A stretch of 64,000 nucleotides of DNA. Origin: CAYYFX01 sp046330135. Lineage in GTDB: Bacteria > ARS69. Numbering within the stretch: the first letter of the stretch is position 1; each line of letters starts with the position of its first letter. Shown here piece by piece: positions 1 through 9,246 of this stretch. Location: NCBI GenBank assembly GCA_046330135.1, contig JAXLTI010000003.1:372001-436000 (forward strand), given 5' to 3'. The notes below the pieces were generated by a model. It was not told where the DNA came from, made no database searches, and saw only the letters and a program-made list of their open reading frames with translations. The position numbers were made by a program, and so were the translations under genes.

Positions 1-491
1 GCCACGCTGAAAAAGCCGTGACGACAAAAAGACTCGTGGCCGTGCAGCCCGCGAGGGGCCGACGGTCCCACGGATCAGGAAATCGAAGTCCATGTCCAGC
101 CGCTCCCGGCAAGCCGGTCACGGATGGAACGGACCCGCCCAAATCCTTTTTCAGGACGGTGTACGACTCTCGATTTTCAAAGATCGTGCGCCGGATTTCC
201 GTTTCAGCGCGGACGGCAAGTTAGCACCCCACCCCGGCAGCGTCAACCATTCTTCGCGCCGCCGGGGGCACTTTTTTTGATCCCTCTCAAGGCGTTGGCG
301 CACAAGGCGTTAGCCGGGCGCCCCGAGTCGATCCCGGCGCCTCTTCCTGCAAAAAAACACGAAGGGTGGCGAGGCGATGCGAGACGGCGCGCCCGAAACC
401 ACCCCGTTCGCGGCGTGGATGGCGCCGCAGGAGGCCGTTTCCGCTCCTTGGGGGGGTCGGTCGCACGCGGTCGAGGGCGCTTCGGCCCCGG
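1..491. other. non-coding leader stretch
   Basis: No supportable gene. Open frames here lack family resemblance and a convincing ribosome binding site. A GGCGCC...GGCGCC hairpin near 317-342 is not followed by a T-run in either direction. It holds the region downstream of tyrS, whose stop is at 492. Confidence 0.5.
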
Positions 492-1730
492 TCAGGCGCG
501 CGGGCCCTCGATCACGATGCGAAGAAAACGACGCTTCCCCACCTTGAGCCGGTACGCCGCGCCGTCCGTCCCCGGCAGCTCGGTCTCCTCGCGCGTGACC
601 TTCTCCCCGTCCACCATGACGCCGCCGGACGCGATGAGCCGGCGCGCCTCGCTCGTGGACGGCGCGAGACCGCACTCCTTCAGCAGGCGCGGCAGCCACA
701 GCGTGGGCGCCCACGCGACGACCCGTTGCTCCGCCACGTCCTCCGGCTCTTCCTTGCGCCGCACGACGCGGTCGAAGTGCGCGCGCGCCCCCTCGGCCGC
801 CTGCGCTCCGTGGTAGACGCTCACGAGGTGCTCCGCGAGCCGCGACTTCCAGCCCATCGGATCCTCGCCCCGGGCCAAGCCGCGAAGGGCCTCCGCCGTC
901 TCGTCCGGGCTCCACTGAGCGAGCTGCGCCACATACACCCCCGTCAGGTCGTCGGGGATCGACATCAGCTTCCCGTACATCTGCTCCGGCGGCTCCGCCA
1001 CGCCGACGTAGTTCCCGATCGACTTCGACATCCTCCGCACGCCGTCCAGGCCGGGGAGCACCGGGAACGTGAGCGCGACCTGCGGCTCCTGGTCGTGGTC
1101 CTTCTGGAGGCCGCGCGCCGCGAGCAGGTTGAACTTCTGCTCGGTGGCGCCGATCTCCACGTCCGCCTGGATCACCACCGAGTCGTACCCCTGCATGACC
1201 GGGTACAGCAGCTCGTGCAGGGAGATGGGCACGTTCTCCCGGAAGCGCTTCTGGAAGTCGTCTCGCTCGAGCAGGCGCGCCACGGTGAAGCGGGCACACA
1301 GCTCGAGCACGTCGGAGAACCTCATCTCCGCGAACCACTCGCCGTTGAAGCGCACTTCGGTCTGGTCGCGGTCGAGGATCTTGAAGAACTGGTCCTGGTA
1401 GGTCTTTGCGTTCGCGAGGATCTGCTCGCGCGACAGCCGCGGCCTCGTGACGCTCCGCCCGGAAGGGTCCCCCACCAGGGCGGTGTAATCCCCCACGATC
1501 AGCACGATCCGGTGCCCCAAGGACTGGAAGCGCCGGAGGATCCGCAGCCCCACGGTGTGCCCGAGATGGATGTCGGGGGCGGTGGGATCGAAGCCCTGCT
1601 TCACCCGGAGCGGGCGCCCGGTCTTCAGGGAGCGCTCGATCTTCGCCCGAAGCTCCTCTTCGGAGAGGATCTCCTCCACGCCCGGCCGGAGGACCTGGAT
1701 CTGCTCCTCGACGGACAAGGACGGGGGCAT
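492..1730 (-). CDS. tyrS: tyrosyl-tRNA synthetase
   Basis: Charges tRNA-Tyr with tyrosine in the cytoplasm. The 412-residue product has the class I HIGH motif as HLGH, within DPTAPDIHLGHTVG near residue 50, and the KMSKS motif as RRMSKSIGN near 225. It ends in an S4-like RNA-binding domain (STSEARRLIASGGVMVDGEKV). Length and motifs fit the shorter TyrZ-like bacterial clade. The ATG at 1730 was chosen because the N-terminus (MPPSLSVEEQIQVL) aligns with the family; the frame stays open upstream but is not TyrS-like. It is divergent from the carboxypeptidase gene at 1909. Confidence 0.95.
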   Translation of the reverse strand: MPPSLSVEEQIQVLRPGVEEILSEEELRAKIERSLKTGRPLRVKQGFDPTAPDIHLGHTVGLRILRRFQSLGHRIVLIVGDYTALVGDPSGRSVTRPRLSREQILANAKTYQDQFFKILDRDQTEVRFNGEWFAEMRFSDVLELCARFTVARLLERDDFQKRFRENVPISLHELLYPVMQGYDSVVIQADVEIGATEQKFNLLAARGLQKDHDQEPQVALTFPVLPGLDGVRRMSKSIGNYVGVAEPPEQMYGKLMSIPDDLTGVYVAQLAQWSPDETAEALRGLARGEDPMGWKSRLAEHLVSVYHGAQAAEGARAHFDRVVRRKEEPEDVAEQRVVAWAPTLWLPRLLKECGLAPSTSEARRLIASGGVMVDGEKVTREETELPGTDGAAYRLKVGKRRFLRIVIEGPRA

Positions 1731-1908
1731 CGCGCCTCCTCGGGCATGGGCTCTCGGCAAGCGAGCGCCCATGGTACCGGCTCGCGCCCCCGACGACGAG
1801 GCCGTTCCGAGCGCATTGACCCCCCGGACCGAAGAGCCTACCCTCGAAGAGACGTCCTCGACGCGGGGATCCGCGCCGCCGCTCAGGCACCCACCGACGG
1901 AGCTTTCG

Positions 1909-4185
1909 ATGAACCGCCTCGCTGCGCTCCTGCTCTCCGCCCTCTTCCTGGGATCGTTGCACGTGGCCGCGTCCGCCGACGAGAACCCGTGGATCCGCAC
2001 CCAGATCCACCTCGCCAGCAAGGACCAGCGCGCCGCCCTCCTCAAGTCCGGCCTCGACATCGCGGAAGTCCGAGGCCTCGAAGCCGACGTGCTGGTGACG
2101 CAGTCCCAGCTCGACCAGCTTCGCGGCCAGGGCTTCGCGACCCACGTGGTCCAGGAGTTCTCGCACGGGCCGATGCCCCGCGGGATCACCACCACGCCGG
2201 AGTTCCTGCCGCAGTACTACACGTATACGGAGGCGGCGGCGAAGCTCCAGGCCATCGCGACGGCGTATCCGGCCATCACCCAGCTCACGAGCCTCGGCAA
2301 CAGTCTCGAGGGACGCCCGATCTGGGCGCTGAAGATCTCGGACAACGCCTCGGTCGACGAGGACGAGCCCGAGGTGCTCGTGATGGGCAATCACCACGCG
2401 CGCGAAGCGATCTCGGTGATCATCCCGCTCGCGCTCGCCGACAGCTTGACGATGCGGTACGGCACGAATCCGCAGTACACGCAGTGGGTGGACACCCGCG
2501 AGATCTGGATCGTGCCGACCGTGAACCCGGACGGGCTCACCTACAGCGAGACGACGCTATACATGTGGCGCAAGAACCGCCGGAACAACGGCAGCGGGCA
2601 GTTCGGCGTCGACATCAACCGGAATTACGACTACCAGTGGGGCCACGACGACATCGGCTCGAGCCCGCTGACGAGTGACGAGACCTACCGCGGCGCCTCG
2701 CCCGCCTCGGAGCCCGAGACGAATGCGATCCAGGCCTTCGCGAACTCGCGGCACTTCGCGTTCAGCATCTCGTACCACAGCTTCGGGAACGACCTCCTGT
2801 GGGGACAGGGCTTCCAGCCGGGCCTCACCGCGGATCAGGACGTGTTCTATCGTTACGGCCAGATCGTGACGGCACAGAACGGCTACCTGGTCGGCAACCC
2901 CGCGAACTCCGTGATCTACCTCACGAACGGCGAGTCCGACGACTGGATGTACGCCGGGAGCGGGCACTCGCCCGTCATCGCCATGACGCCCGAGGTGGGA
3001 ACGAGCTCGGACTTCTTCAACCCGCCCGCCTCCCGCATCCCCGCGCTCGTGGTCCAGGGCCTCGCCTGCGTCTGGCCCGCGCTCCAGTACGCGGATCGGC
3101 CGGGCCAGCTCGCACCGCCGGGACCGATGGCGCTCGATCCGCTGCCCGTGGACGGCGACGGCAACTACGACGTGACCTGGGCGCTCCCGACGATCGCCGA
3201 CACGGCGCCCGTGCTCTACGAGATCGCCGAGAAGACGGGTCCCGCAGTCGTGACGGACGGCGTGGAGTCCGGTGCCGGGAACTGGGTCCTGAACGGCTGG
3301 GCCACGTCGACCACGCGCAAGTTCGCCGGCTCGTTCAGCCTCTATTCCGGCCGCGGTGACGGCCTCGACCGCATCCTCTGGGCGAAGGAGCCGTACGTGG
3401 TGCAGGCGGGCGACTCGCTCTCGGCCCGCGTCTGGTGGAACCTGGAGAGCGGTTGGGATTACCTGTATGCGGTCCTCTCGACCGACGGCGGGCGCTCCTT
3501 CGTGACGTTGCCCGGCACCAGCACATCGAACACCGACCCGAGTACCGGCCAGAACTGCGGGAACGGGATCACCGGCTCCAGCGGCGGCGTCTTCAGCCTG
3601 CAGAAGTTCAGCTTGGCCTCGTGGGTCGGCCAGAGCGTCTTGCTCGGGTTCCGCATGAACACGGACGCGAACACGAACAACGAAGGCGTCTACGTCGACG
3701 ACGTCAGCCCCGTGCAGACGTTCGCCACCACGACGTCTCTCTCGGCCGCCGTGCCCGTGCGGTCGTACTCCATCAGCGGCAAGGGGAACGGCACGTACTA
3801 CTACGCGGTGCGCGGCAAGGACGCCGAGGGTTACTGGGGCTACTGGTCGAAGAACCTGCCGGTCACGGTCAACCTCGCGACGACGGTCATCGCGGGCGGC
3901 GCGCCGGCGGCCTTCCAGCTATCGGCCGGTCGGCCCACGCCGTTCGGAACGCGCACGGAGATCAGCTTCCAGCTGCCGGTCCCGGAGTCGCACACGCTCG
4001 ACGTCTACGACGTCTCGGGCCGGCGCGTGCGCTCGCTCTCGTCGGGCACGCTGTCGGCGGGCGCCCACACGACCGTCTGGGACGGCCGTGACGACGCGGG
4101 ACACCGGGTCCCTGCGGGCGTGTACTTCTACGAGCTGCGGACGGCGCAGGGCTCGCTGCGGAGCCGGACGGTACTGCTCCGCTAA
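1909..4185 (+). CDS. secreted M14 zinc carboxypeptidase with FlgD-like C-terminal domain
   Basis: Predicted secreted metallocarboxypeptidase of 758 residues. A signal peptide covers about residues 1-22 (MNRLAALLLSALFLG, ASADE cleavage region), followed by a propeptide-like segment. The M14 catalytic domain shows zinc ligands in HHAREAI (H163, E166) and H290 (SYHSF), substrate residues N237-R238 (INRNYDYQWG) and the general base E362 (MTPEVG). A beta-rich middle region may be a jelly-roll. Residues about 665-758 form a FlgD-Ig or sorting-like domain (LDVYDVSGRRVRSL, PAGVYFYEL). ATG 1909 was chosen because it begins the signal peptide. Role: extracellular peptide degradation (inferred). Confidence 0.9.
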   Translation: MNRLAALLLSALFLGSLHVAASADENPWIRTQIHLASKDQRAALLKSGLDIAEVRGLEADVLVTQSQLDQLRGQGFATHVVQEFSHGPMPRGITTTPEFLPQYYTYTEAAAKLQAIATAYPAITQLTSLGNSLEGRPIWALKISDNASVDEDEPEVLVMGNHHAREAISVIIPLALADSLTMRYGTNPQYTQWVDTREIWIVPTVNPDGLTYSETTLYMWRKNRRNNGSGQFGVDINRNYDYQWGHDDIGSSPLTSDETYRGASPASEPETNAIQAFANSRHFAFSISYHSFGNDLLWGQGFQPGLTADQDVFYRYGQIVTAQNGYLVGNPANSVIYLTNGESDDWMYAGSGHSPVIAMTPEVGTSSDFFNPPASRIPALVVQGLACVWPALQYADRPGQLAPPGPMALDPLPVDGDGNYDVTWALPTIADTAPVLYEIAEKTGPAVVTDGVESGAGNWVLNGWATSTTRKFAGSFSLYSGRGDGLDRILWAKEPYVVQAGDSLSARVWWNLESGWDYLYAVLSTDGGRSFVTLPGTSTSNTDPSTGQNCGNGITGSSGGVFSLQKFSLASWVGQSVLLGFRMNTDANTNNEGVYVDDVSPVQTFATTTSLSAAVPVRSYSISGKGNGTYYYAVRGKDAEGYWGYWSKNLPVTVNLATTVIAGGAPAAFQLSAGRPTPFGTRTEISFQLPVPESHTLDVYDVSGRRVRSLSSGTLSAGAHTTVWDGRDDAGHRVPAGVYFYELRTAQGSLRSRTVLLR

Positions 4186-4254
4186 CGCAGCGACCGCGGG
4201 CGAGCCGCGGGGATCCGTCGGATCCGGGATGGGTTGAAGCGGCGGAGGTCGCCC

Positions 4255-6408
4255 GTGGATGAGGCAGAGACCGGCGCGGCGCGGCCGCGCTGGTTCCAGA
4301 GCCGGCTGGTGCAGGCGTGGCTGACGTTGACTCTCGTCTTCGTCGGCCTCGCCGCCGGCGGCTTCGTCGCGGCGCTGCTCCGCTTCCAGGGCGACCTGCC
4401 GTCCACGGCGCATCTCGAGCACATCGAGATGCCGTCGAACACGCGCATCTACGACCGGAACGGCCAGCCGCTGGGCGACCTCTTCGCCGAGGACCGCCTG
4501 CCCGTGAAGCTCGAGGACATCCCGAAGGCCCTCGTGCAGGCGGTCATCTCCACGGAGGACCGCGGCTTCTACCACCACTGGGGCATCCAGCCCACCGGGC
4601 TCCTTCGCGCGGTGTTCGCGAATCTCCGGCACGGCCGCGTATCCCAGGGCGGCAGCACCATCACCCAGCAGCTGGCGCGCAACCTCTTCCTGACGCACGA
4701 GCGCACCGTGTCGCGGAAGATCAAGGAGGCGCTGCTGACCATCCGCCTCGAGAGGATCTACTCCAAGGACGAGATCCTCGGCATGTACTTCAACCACATC
4801 TACTACGGGAACGGCGCGCACGGCGTGCGCTCCGCCGCGCGCGAGTACTTCGACCAGGACATCGGCCAGCTCGACCTGGCCGAGTGCGCGTTCCTCGCCG
4901 GCATCCCCGCGAACCCGACCCTGTTCGACCCGCGCCGCCACTTCGACAACGCGAAGCGCCGCCAGGAGACCGTGCTGTCGATGATGCGCGAGACCGGCGC
5001 GATCACGCGCGCGGAGATGGACGCGGCGAAGCACGAGCCGATCAAGGTGGTGACGCGCGACTCGCCGTCGATGCGCGCGCCCTATTTCGTGGAGTACGTG
5101 CGCCAGGAGCTGATCGAGCGCTATGGCGCCGAGCGGCTCTACGGCGACGGCCTCTCCGTCACCACCACGCTCGATTGGAACATCCAGAAGGCGGCCGAGC
5201 ATGCCCTCGAGCTGCAGCTCCGCTGGCTGGAGCGCGTGAACGGCTACCCGGTGAAGCGCGACTCGTCGTGGTCCTCGCCCGAGGCCCCCTTCGTGACGTC
5301 GCCGTACGTCCAGGGCGCGGTCATCGTGCTGGACACCGCCACCGGCGAGATCCTCGCCATGGTGGGCGGGCGCAACTACTGGGAGAGCAAGTTCAACCGC
5401 GCCGTGCAGGCGCGCCGGCAGCCGGGCAGCGCGTTCAAGCCCTTCGTTTACTCGGCGGCGCTCGAACAGGGCTACGGACCGTCCACGATCCTGCTCGACG
5501 AGCCGCTGATCGTGCCGATGCCCGGCGGGAAAGAGTACAAGCCGGAGAACACGCATCGCGACTTCCAGGGTCCGGTGACGATGCGCACCGCGATCGCGAA
5601 GTCGATCAACGTGCCGGCCGTCCGGATGATCCTCACCGTGGGGCCGCCGGCCGCGATCGACGTGGCCCGGCGCTGCGGCATCACCGGAACGCTCTACCCC
5701 TACCCCTCCACGGCGCTCGGCGCCTCCGAGGTGACGCTCCTGGACCTCACCGCCGCCTACTCCGTGTTCCCGAATCTCGGCGTCCTCCACCGGCCGTGGG
5801 CGATTCGCGAGGTCAAGGACCGCGACGGCGCCGTCCTGGAGCGCGGGCAGGCGAAAACCCAGGAGGCGCTGTCGGCGCCGGTGGCGGCCGTGATGAACAG
5901 CCTGCTCGGCGACGTCATGGACCACGGCACGGGCGCGCCGGCCCGGGCCCGTGGCTTCACCGCGCCGGCCGGCGGCAAGACCGGCACGATGGACGACTAC
6001 ATGGACGCGATGTTCGTGGGTTACACGTCCCTCCAGACTGCCGGCGTCTGGGTGGGGTTCGACGTCAAGCGCACGCTCGGCAAGGACATGACCGGCTCCG
6101 CGGCGGCCCTGCCCGTCTGGACCGACATCATGAAGGCGGCGACTGTCGGGAAAGACCCGCAGCCCTTCGACGTCCCCCCCGGCGTGGCGTGGGCCGAAGT
6201 CTGCTCGGAGTCCGGCGAGCTGGCCGTCGACGAGTGCCCGAGCCACTACCGGGAGATCTTCGTCGACGGACACGTCCCCACGGAGCTCTGCCCGATCCAC
6301 CATCGCGGACGCGTGCTCGACGCCCGGAAGGACGAGAGCCTCTTCGACAACCTGGATCGCGAGCAGCGGAGCCGAGCCCAGGCGGGCCAGACCGGGAAGG
6401 GGCCCTGA
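4255..6408 (+). CDS. class A penicillin-binding protein (PBP1A-like)
   Basis: Bifunctional peptidoglycan glycosyltransferase and transpeptidase of 717 residues, anchored by one N-terminal membrane helix (LTLVFVGLAAGGFVAALL). The GT51 domain contains EDRGFYHHWG with the catalytic Glu, then QGGSTITQQLARN. The transpeptidase domain has SxxK as GSAFKPF, SxN as KSIN and KTGT as GGKTGTMDDY. GTG 4255 is preferred because GGAGGT lies 5 nt upstream; a TTG at 4234 is an alternative. It follows the carboxypeptidase gene by about 70 nt and may share its transcript. Confidence 0.93.
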   Translation: MDEAETGAARPRWFQSRLVQAWLTLTLVFVGLAAGGFVAALLRFQGDLPSTAHLEHIEMPSNTRIYDRNGQPLGDLFAEDRLPVKLEDIPKALVQAVISTEDRGFYHHWGIQPTGLLRAVFANLRHGRVSQGGSTITQQLARNLFLTHERTVSRKIKEALLTIRLERIYSKDEILGMYFNHIYYGNGAHGVRSAAREYFDQDIGQLDLAECAFLAGIPANPTLFDPRRHFDNAKRRQETVLSMMRETGAITRAEMDAAKHEPIKVVTRDSPSMRAPYFVEYVRQELIERYGAERLYGDGLSVTTTLDWNIQKAAEHALELQLRWLERVNGYPVKRDSSWSSPEAPFVTSPYVQGAVIVLDTATGEILAMVGGRNYWESKFNRAVQARRQPGSAFKPFVYSAALEQGYGPSTILLDEPLIVPMPGGKEYKPENTHRDFQGPVTMRTAIAKSINVPAVRMILTVGPPAAIDVARRCGITGTLYPYPSTALGASEVTLLDLTAAYSVFPNLGVLHRPWAIREVKDRDGAVLERGQAKTQEALSAPVAAVMNSLLGDVMDHGTGAPARARGFTAPAGGKTGTMDDYMDAMFVGYTSLQTAGVWVGFDVKRTLGKDMTGSAAALPVWTDIMKAATVGKDPQPFDVPPGVAWAEVCSESGELAVDECPSHYREIFVDGHVPTELCPIHHRGRVLDARKDESLFDNLDREQRSRAQAGQTGKGP

Positions 6409-6524
6409 GGCCCGGGAAGGAGTCTTCGACGAACGCCGGACCCCCGGCCGAGGCGCAGGGGAACGGATCCCGCCCCACTCCCCGGCGCGGGGTGTGGGGC
6501 GAGTCGGAGCGCGCAGATCCGGGG

Positions 6525-6553
6525 TTGCTCCTCCCGAGGGCCTCCGGTATACT
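6525..6553 (+). promoter_or_regulatory. sigma70-type promoter for rpmG-rpmB
   Basis: TTGCTC (6525-6530), a 17-nt spacer and TATACT (6548-6553) stand 30 nt upstream of the rpmG start. The spacing is canonical and the -10 matches well. Confidence 0.55.
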
Positions 6554-6583
6554 CGCCCGTCTTTCGCTCGGAGGGGGCAAACC

Positions 6584-6751
6584 ATGGCCAAGGCCACCCG
6601 CGAGAAGATCCGTCTCGTGTCCAGCGCGGGCACCGGGTACTCCTACACGACGACCAAGAACCGGCGCACGCACCCGGACAAGGTCAAGTGCATGAAGTAC
6701 GACCCGAAGGTCCGCAAGCACGTGGAGTTCGTCGAGCACAAGATGAAGTGA
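6584..6751 (+). CDS. rpmG: 50S ribosomal protein L33
   Basis: Large-subunit protein of 55 residues, the usual L33 length. The sequence carries the L33 signature TTKNRRTHPDKVKCMKYDP. Only a single Cys is present, so this is the zinc-free (C-minus) type. ATG 6584 follows GGAGGGGGC. It is co-oriented with rpmB 46 nt downstream, and a good promoter lies just upstream. Confidence 0.96.
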   Translation: MAKATREKIRLVSSAGTGYSYTTTKNRRTHPDKVKCMKYDPKVRKHVEFVEHKMK

Positions 6752-6797
6752 TCGTTCGGCCGGAACGGCCGAGCGCAGCGAGGTCCGGAGGAAGAAC

Positions 6798-7034
6798 GTG
6801 AGCCGAATCTGCCAGGTGACCGGGGTCCGCACCCGGTTCGGGAACAACGTCAGCCACGCGAACAACAAGACGCGTCGCCGCTGGCAACCGAACCTGACGT
6901 CGAAGCGCTACTGGTTCGAGGACGAGAGCCGGTGGATTCGGCTGCGCATCTCCGCCAAGGGAATCAAGGAGATCGACAAGCGCGGCCTCGCCGTCGTCGT
7001 GCGGGAGATCCGCGCGCGCGGCGAGAAGATCTAG
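6798..7034 (+). CDS. rpmB: 50S ribosomal protein L28
   Basis: Large-subunit protein of 78 residues. The N-terminus MSRICQVTGVRTRFGNNVSH followed by NNKTRRRWQPN is the L28 hallmark. It starts with GTG at 6798, preceded by GGAGGAAG. Forms a two-gene unit with rpmG and converges on deoA. Confidence 0.96.
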   Translation: MSRICQVTGVRTRFGNNVSHANNKTRRRWQPNLTSKRYWFEDESRWIRLRISAKGIKEIDKRGLAVVVREIRARGEKI

Positions 7035-7064
7035 CGCCGACTCTTCCCATCGTCCCAGATCCGG

Positions 7065-7091
7065 GGCGGCCGTGCTCAGCGCTCGGCCGCC
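7065..7091. terminator. possible bidirectional hairpin between rpmB and deoA
   Basis: A perfect 8-bp stem GGCGGCCG/CGGCCGCC (7065-7072 and 7084-7091) with an 11-nt loop lies where the convergent genes meet, overlapping the last codons of deoA. No T-run follows, so intrinsic termination is uncertain. Confidence 0.25.
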
Positions 7092-8392
7092 TCGATCGTT
7101 TCCAGGACGAGCGCTCGCGGCGCCGGCGGCTCGCCGCGGAAGGCCACGCACCGCGCGAGCCGCTCTCCCGCCTCGCGCGCCGCGCCCTCGGTCCGGGCGT
7201 GCACCTCGGCGATCGGCTGACCGCGCCGCACGACGTCGCCGCGCGCGATCCGCAGCACGAAGCCGACCGCGGGATCCACGCGATCGCCCAGCCGCCCGCG
7301 GCCGGCGCCGAGCCCGTTCGCCGCGAGCCCCACCTCGCGCGCGTCGATCGTCTCCACCCACCCCTCGCCCGGGCTCGTCACGTCCTGCACGACCGGCGCG
7401 CGCGGCAGCCGCCCCGGGTCGTCCGCGACCTCGGGGTCCCCGTGCTGCAGCGCGATCCACCGCCGGAACGACTCGAGCGCCCCGCCGTCCGCGATCTTCC
7501 GCGCGAGGAGCGCCCGGCCCGCCGCCGGGTCGCTCGCCACGCCCGCGAAGACGGTCATCTCCGCGCCGAGCGCCAGCGTGAGCTCCACCACGTCCGCCGG
7601 TCCTTCCCCCCGCAGAACATCGATGGACTCGCGGACCTCGAGCGCGTTCCCGACGGTCCGTCCGAGCGGCTCGTACATCGACGTGACCAGCGCCCGCGCC
7701 CGCTTCCCCATGGCCTGCGAGACCTCCACGAGCGTGCGCGCGAGGGTGCGCGCGTCCTCCTCGCGGCGCATGAACGCGCCGGCGCCGGTCTTCACGTCCA
7801 GGACGAGCGCCTCGACGCCCGCCGCGTACTTCTTCGAGAGGATGCTGGCCACGATGAGCGGCACGCTCGGTACCGTGCCCGTGACGTCGCGAAGCGCGTA
7901 GAGACGCGCGTCCGCCGGCGCGAGCGAGGTTCCCGCCGACGCAACGGCGAAGCCCGCCTCGCGGACGACGCGGCGGAACGCGGCCGCGTCGAGCGCCGTG
8001 GTGAGCCCGGGGATGGACTCCAGCTTGTCCAGCGTTCCTCCGGTGTGGCCGAGCCCGCGACCGGAGATCATGGGCACGGTCACGCCCGCCGACGCCACGA
8101 GCGGCGCGAGCGGGATCGAGATCTTGTCGCCCACGCCGCCGGTCGAGTGCTTGTCGACCTTCACGCCCGGAAGATCGCCAAGATCGAGCACCTCGCCGGA
8201 GGTCATCATGAGTCGCGTGAAGTCCGCGGTCTCCCGCCGCGTCATCCCGCGGAAGTGCACCGCCATGAGCCATGCGGCGATCTGGTAGTCCGGCAGGTCG
8301 CCGTCGACGACGCCGCGCACGAGGGTGGCCAACTCGGCGGTGGTGTTCTCGCGGCCGTCGCGCTTGCCTTCGAGGATCTCGGGCAGGCTCAT
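7076..8392 (-). CDS. deoA: thymidine/pyrimidine-nucleoside phosphorylase
   Basis: Phosphorolysis of thymidine, deoxyuridine or uridine to base plus (deoxy)ribose-1-phosphate. The product has 438 residues, normal for DeoA/Pdp. The N-terminal helical domain (SLPEILEGKRDGREN) precedes the family signature around residues 80-130: KHSTGGVGDKISIPLAPLVA and SGRGLGHTGGTLDKLES. LDVKTGAGAFM follows, then the C-terminal alpha/beta domain. DeoA and Pdp cannot be separated by eye. Its ATG overlaps the deoC stop by 4 nt (ATGA), making it the last gene of the alr-deoB-cdd-rpiB-deoC-deoA operon. Confidence 0.93.
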   Translation of the reverse strand: MSLPEILEGKRDGRENTTAELATLVRGVVDGDLPDYQIAAWLMAVHFRGMTRRETADFTRLMMTSGEVLDLGDLPGVKVDKHSTGGVGDKISIPLAPLVASAGVTVPMISGRGLGHTGGTLDKLESIPGLTTALDAAAFRRVVREAGFAVASAGTSLAPADARLYALRDVTGTVPSVPLIVASILSKKYAAGVEALVLDVKTGAGAFMRREEDARTLARTLVEVSQAMGKRARALVTSMYEPLGRTVGNALEVRESIDVLRGEGPADVVELTLALGAEMTVFAGVASDPAAGRALLARKIADGGALESFRRWIALQHGDPEVADDPGRLPRAPVVQDVTSPGEGWVETIDAREVGLAANGLGAGRGRLGDRVDPAVGFVLRIARGDVVRRGQPIAEVHARTEGAAREAGERLARCVAFRGEPPAPRALVLETIEAAER

Positions 8393-9246
8393 GCGGGGCC
8401 GGGATCCCCGCGCACGATCGCCACCGACGCGCTCGCGCCGAGCCGCGTGGCGCCCGCCTCGATCATGCGGCGCGCCACGGCCGCGTCGCGGATGCCGCCG
8501 GCCGCCTTGACGCCCATCTCCGGTCCCACGACGCGCCGCATGAGGGCGACGTCCTCCACCGTGGCGCCGCCGGGGCCGAAGCCCGTGGAGGTCTTCACGT
8601 AGTCCGCGCCCGCCGCCTTGGCGAGCGCGCAGCCCTCGGCCTTCTCCTCGTCCGTGAGGTACGCGTTCTCGAGGATCACCTTCACCGTGGCGCGGGGCTT
8701 CCCGCACTCCACCACCGCGCGGATGTCGCGCTCCACCGCGGCGAAGTCCTTCGACTTCAGCGCGCCCACGTTGATCACCATGTCCAGCTCGGTGGCGCCG
8801 TCCAGGATCGCGCGACGCGCCTCGAAGCACTTCGTCTCCGGCTTGTTCATGCCGTGCGGGAACCCGATCACCGTGCACACCCGCACCGGGCTCCCCTCGA
8901 GGAGGTCGACGCACAGCGGCACCCACCACGGCTGCACGCACACCGTGGCGAAGCCGTTGTCGCGCGCCTCGGCGCACAGCTTCTCGAGGTCCGCGCGGGC
9001 GGCGTCGGGGCGCAGGATGGTGTGATCGATGAGCGGCGCGAGGCCGGGGCCGTGCCGATCGCCGAGCCCTCCCCCGAGCCGGGAGACGCCGAGGTCGCGG
9101 CAGAGCTCGGCCAGCGCGTCCGAGGGCACCGCGACGCCGCCGGCGCAAGCCCAAGCGGCGTCCGCCGACGGCGCGTGGCGCCCGCCTTCCTCCAGAGTGC
9201 GAACGACCTCGCGCGTGATCCGCTCGACGAGCTCCTCGCGCGTCAT
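8389..9246 (-). CDS. deoC: deoxyribose-phosphate aldolase with N-terminal targeting-like extension
   Basis: Cleaves 2-deoxyribose-5-phosphate to glyceraldehyde-3-phosphate and acetaldehyde. The class I aldolase core is complete: LIDHTILRPDA, DMVINVGALKSKD, and the Schiff-base lysine in YVKTSTGFGPGGAT. At 285 residues it is about 60 longer than typical DeoC. The extra N-terminus is an amphipathic helix (ELVERITREVVRTLEEG) followed by a low-complexity linker, the layout of a microcompartment encapsulation peptide. The start overlaps the rpiB-like stop by 4 nt and the stop overlaps the deoA start by 4 nt. Function is secure; encapsulation is inference. Confidence 0.93.
   Translation of the reverse strand: MTREELVERITREVVRTLEEGGRHAPSADAAWACAGGVAVPSDALAELCRDLGVSRLGGGLGDRHGPGLAPLIDHTILRPDAARADLEKLCAEARDNGFATVCVQPWWVPLCVDLLEGSPVRVCTVIGFPHGMNKPETKCFEARRAILDGATELDMVINVGALKSKDFAAVERDIRAVVECGKPRATVKVILENAYLTDEEKAEGCALAKAAGADYVKTSTGFGPGGATVEDVALMRRVVGPEMGVKAAGGIRDAAVARRMIEAGATRLGASASVAIVRGDPGPA

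Noticed and set aside
317..342. Hairpin GGCGCC...GGCGCC as a terminator or tRNA T-arm
   Set aside because: No T-run after the stem, and no cloverleaf could be built around it.
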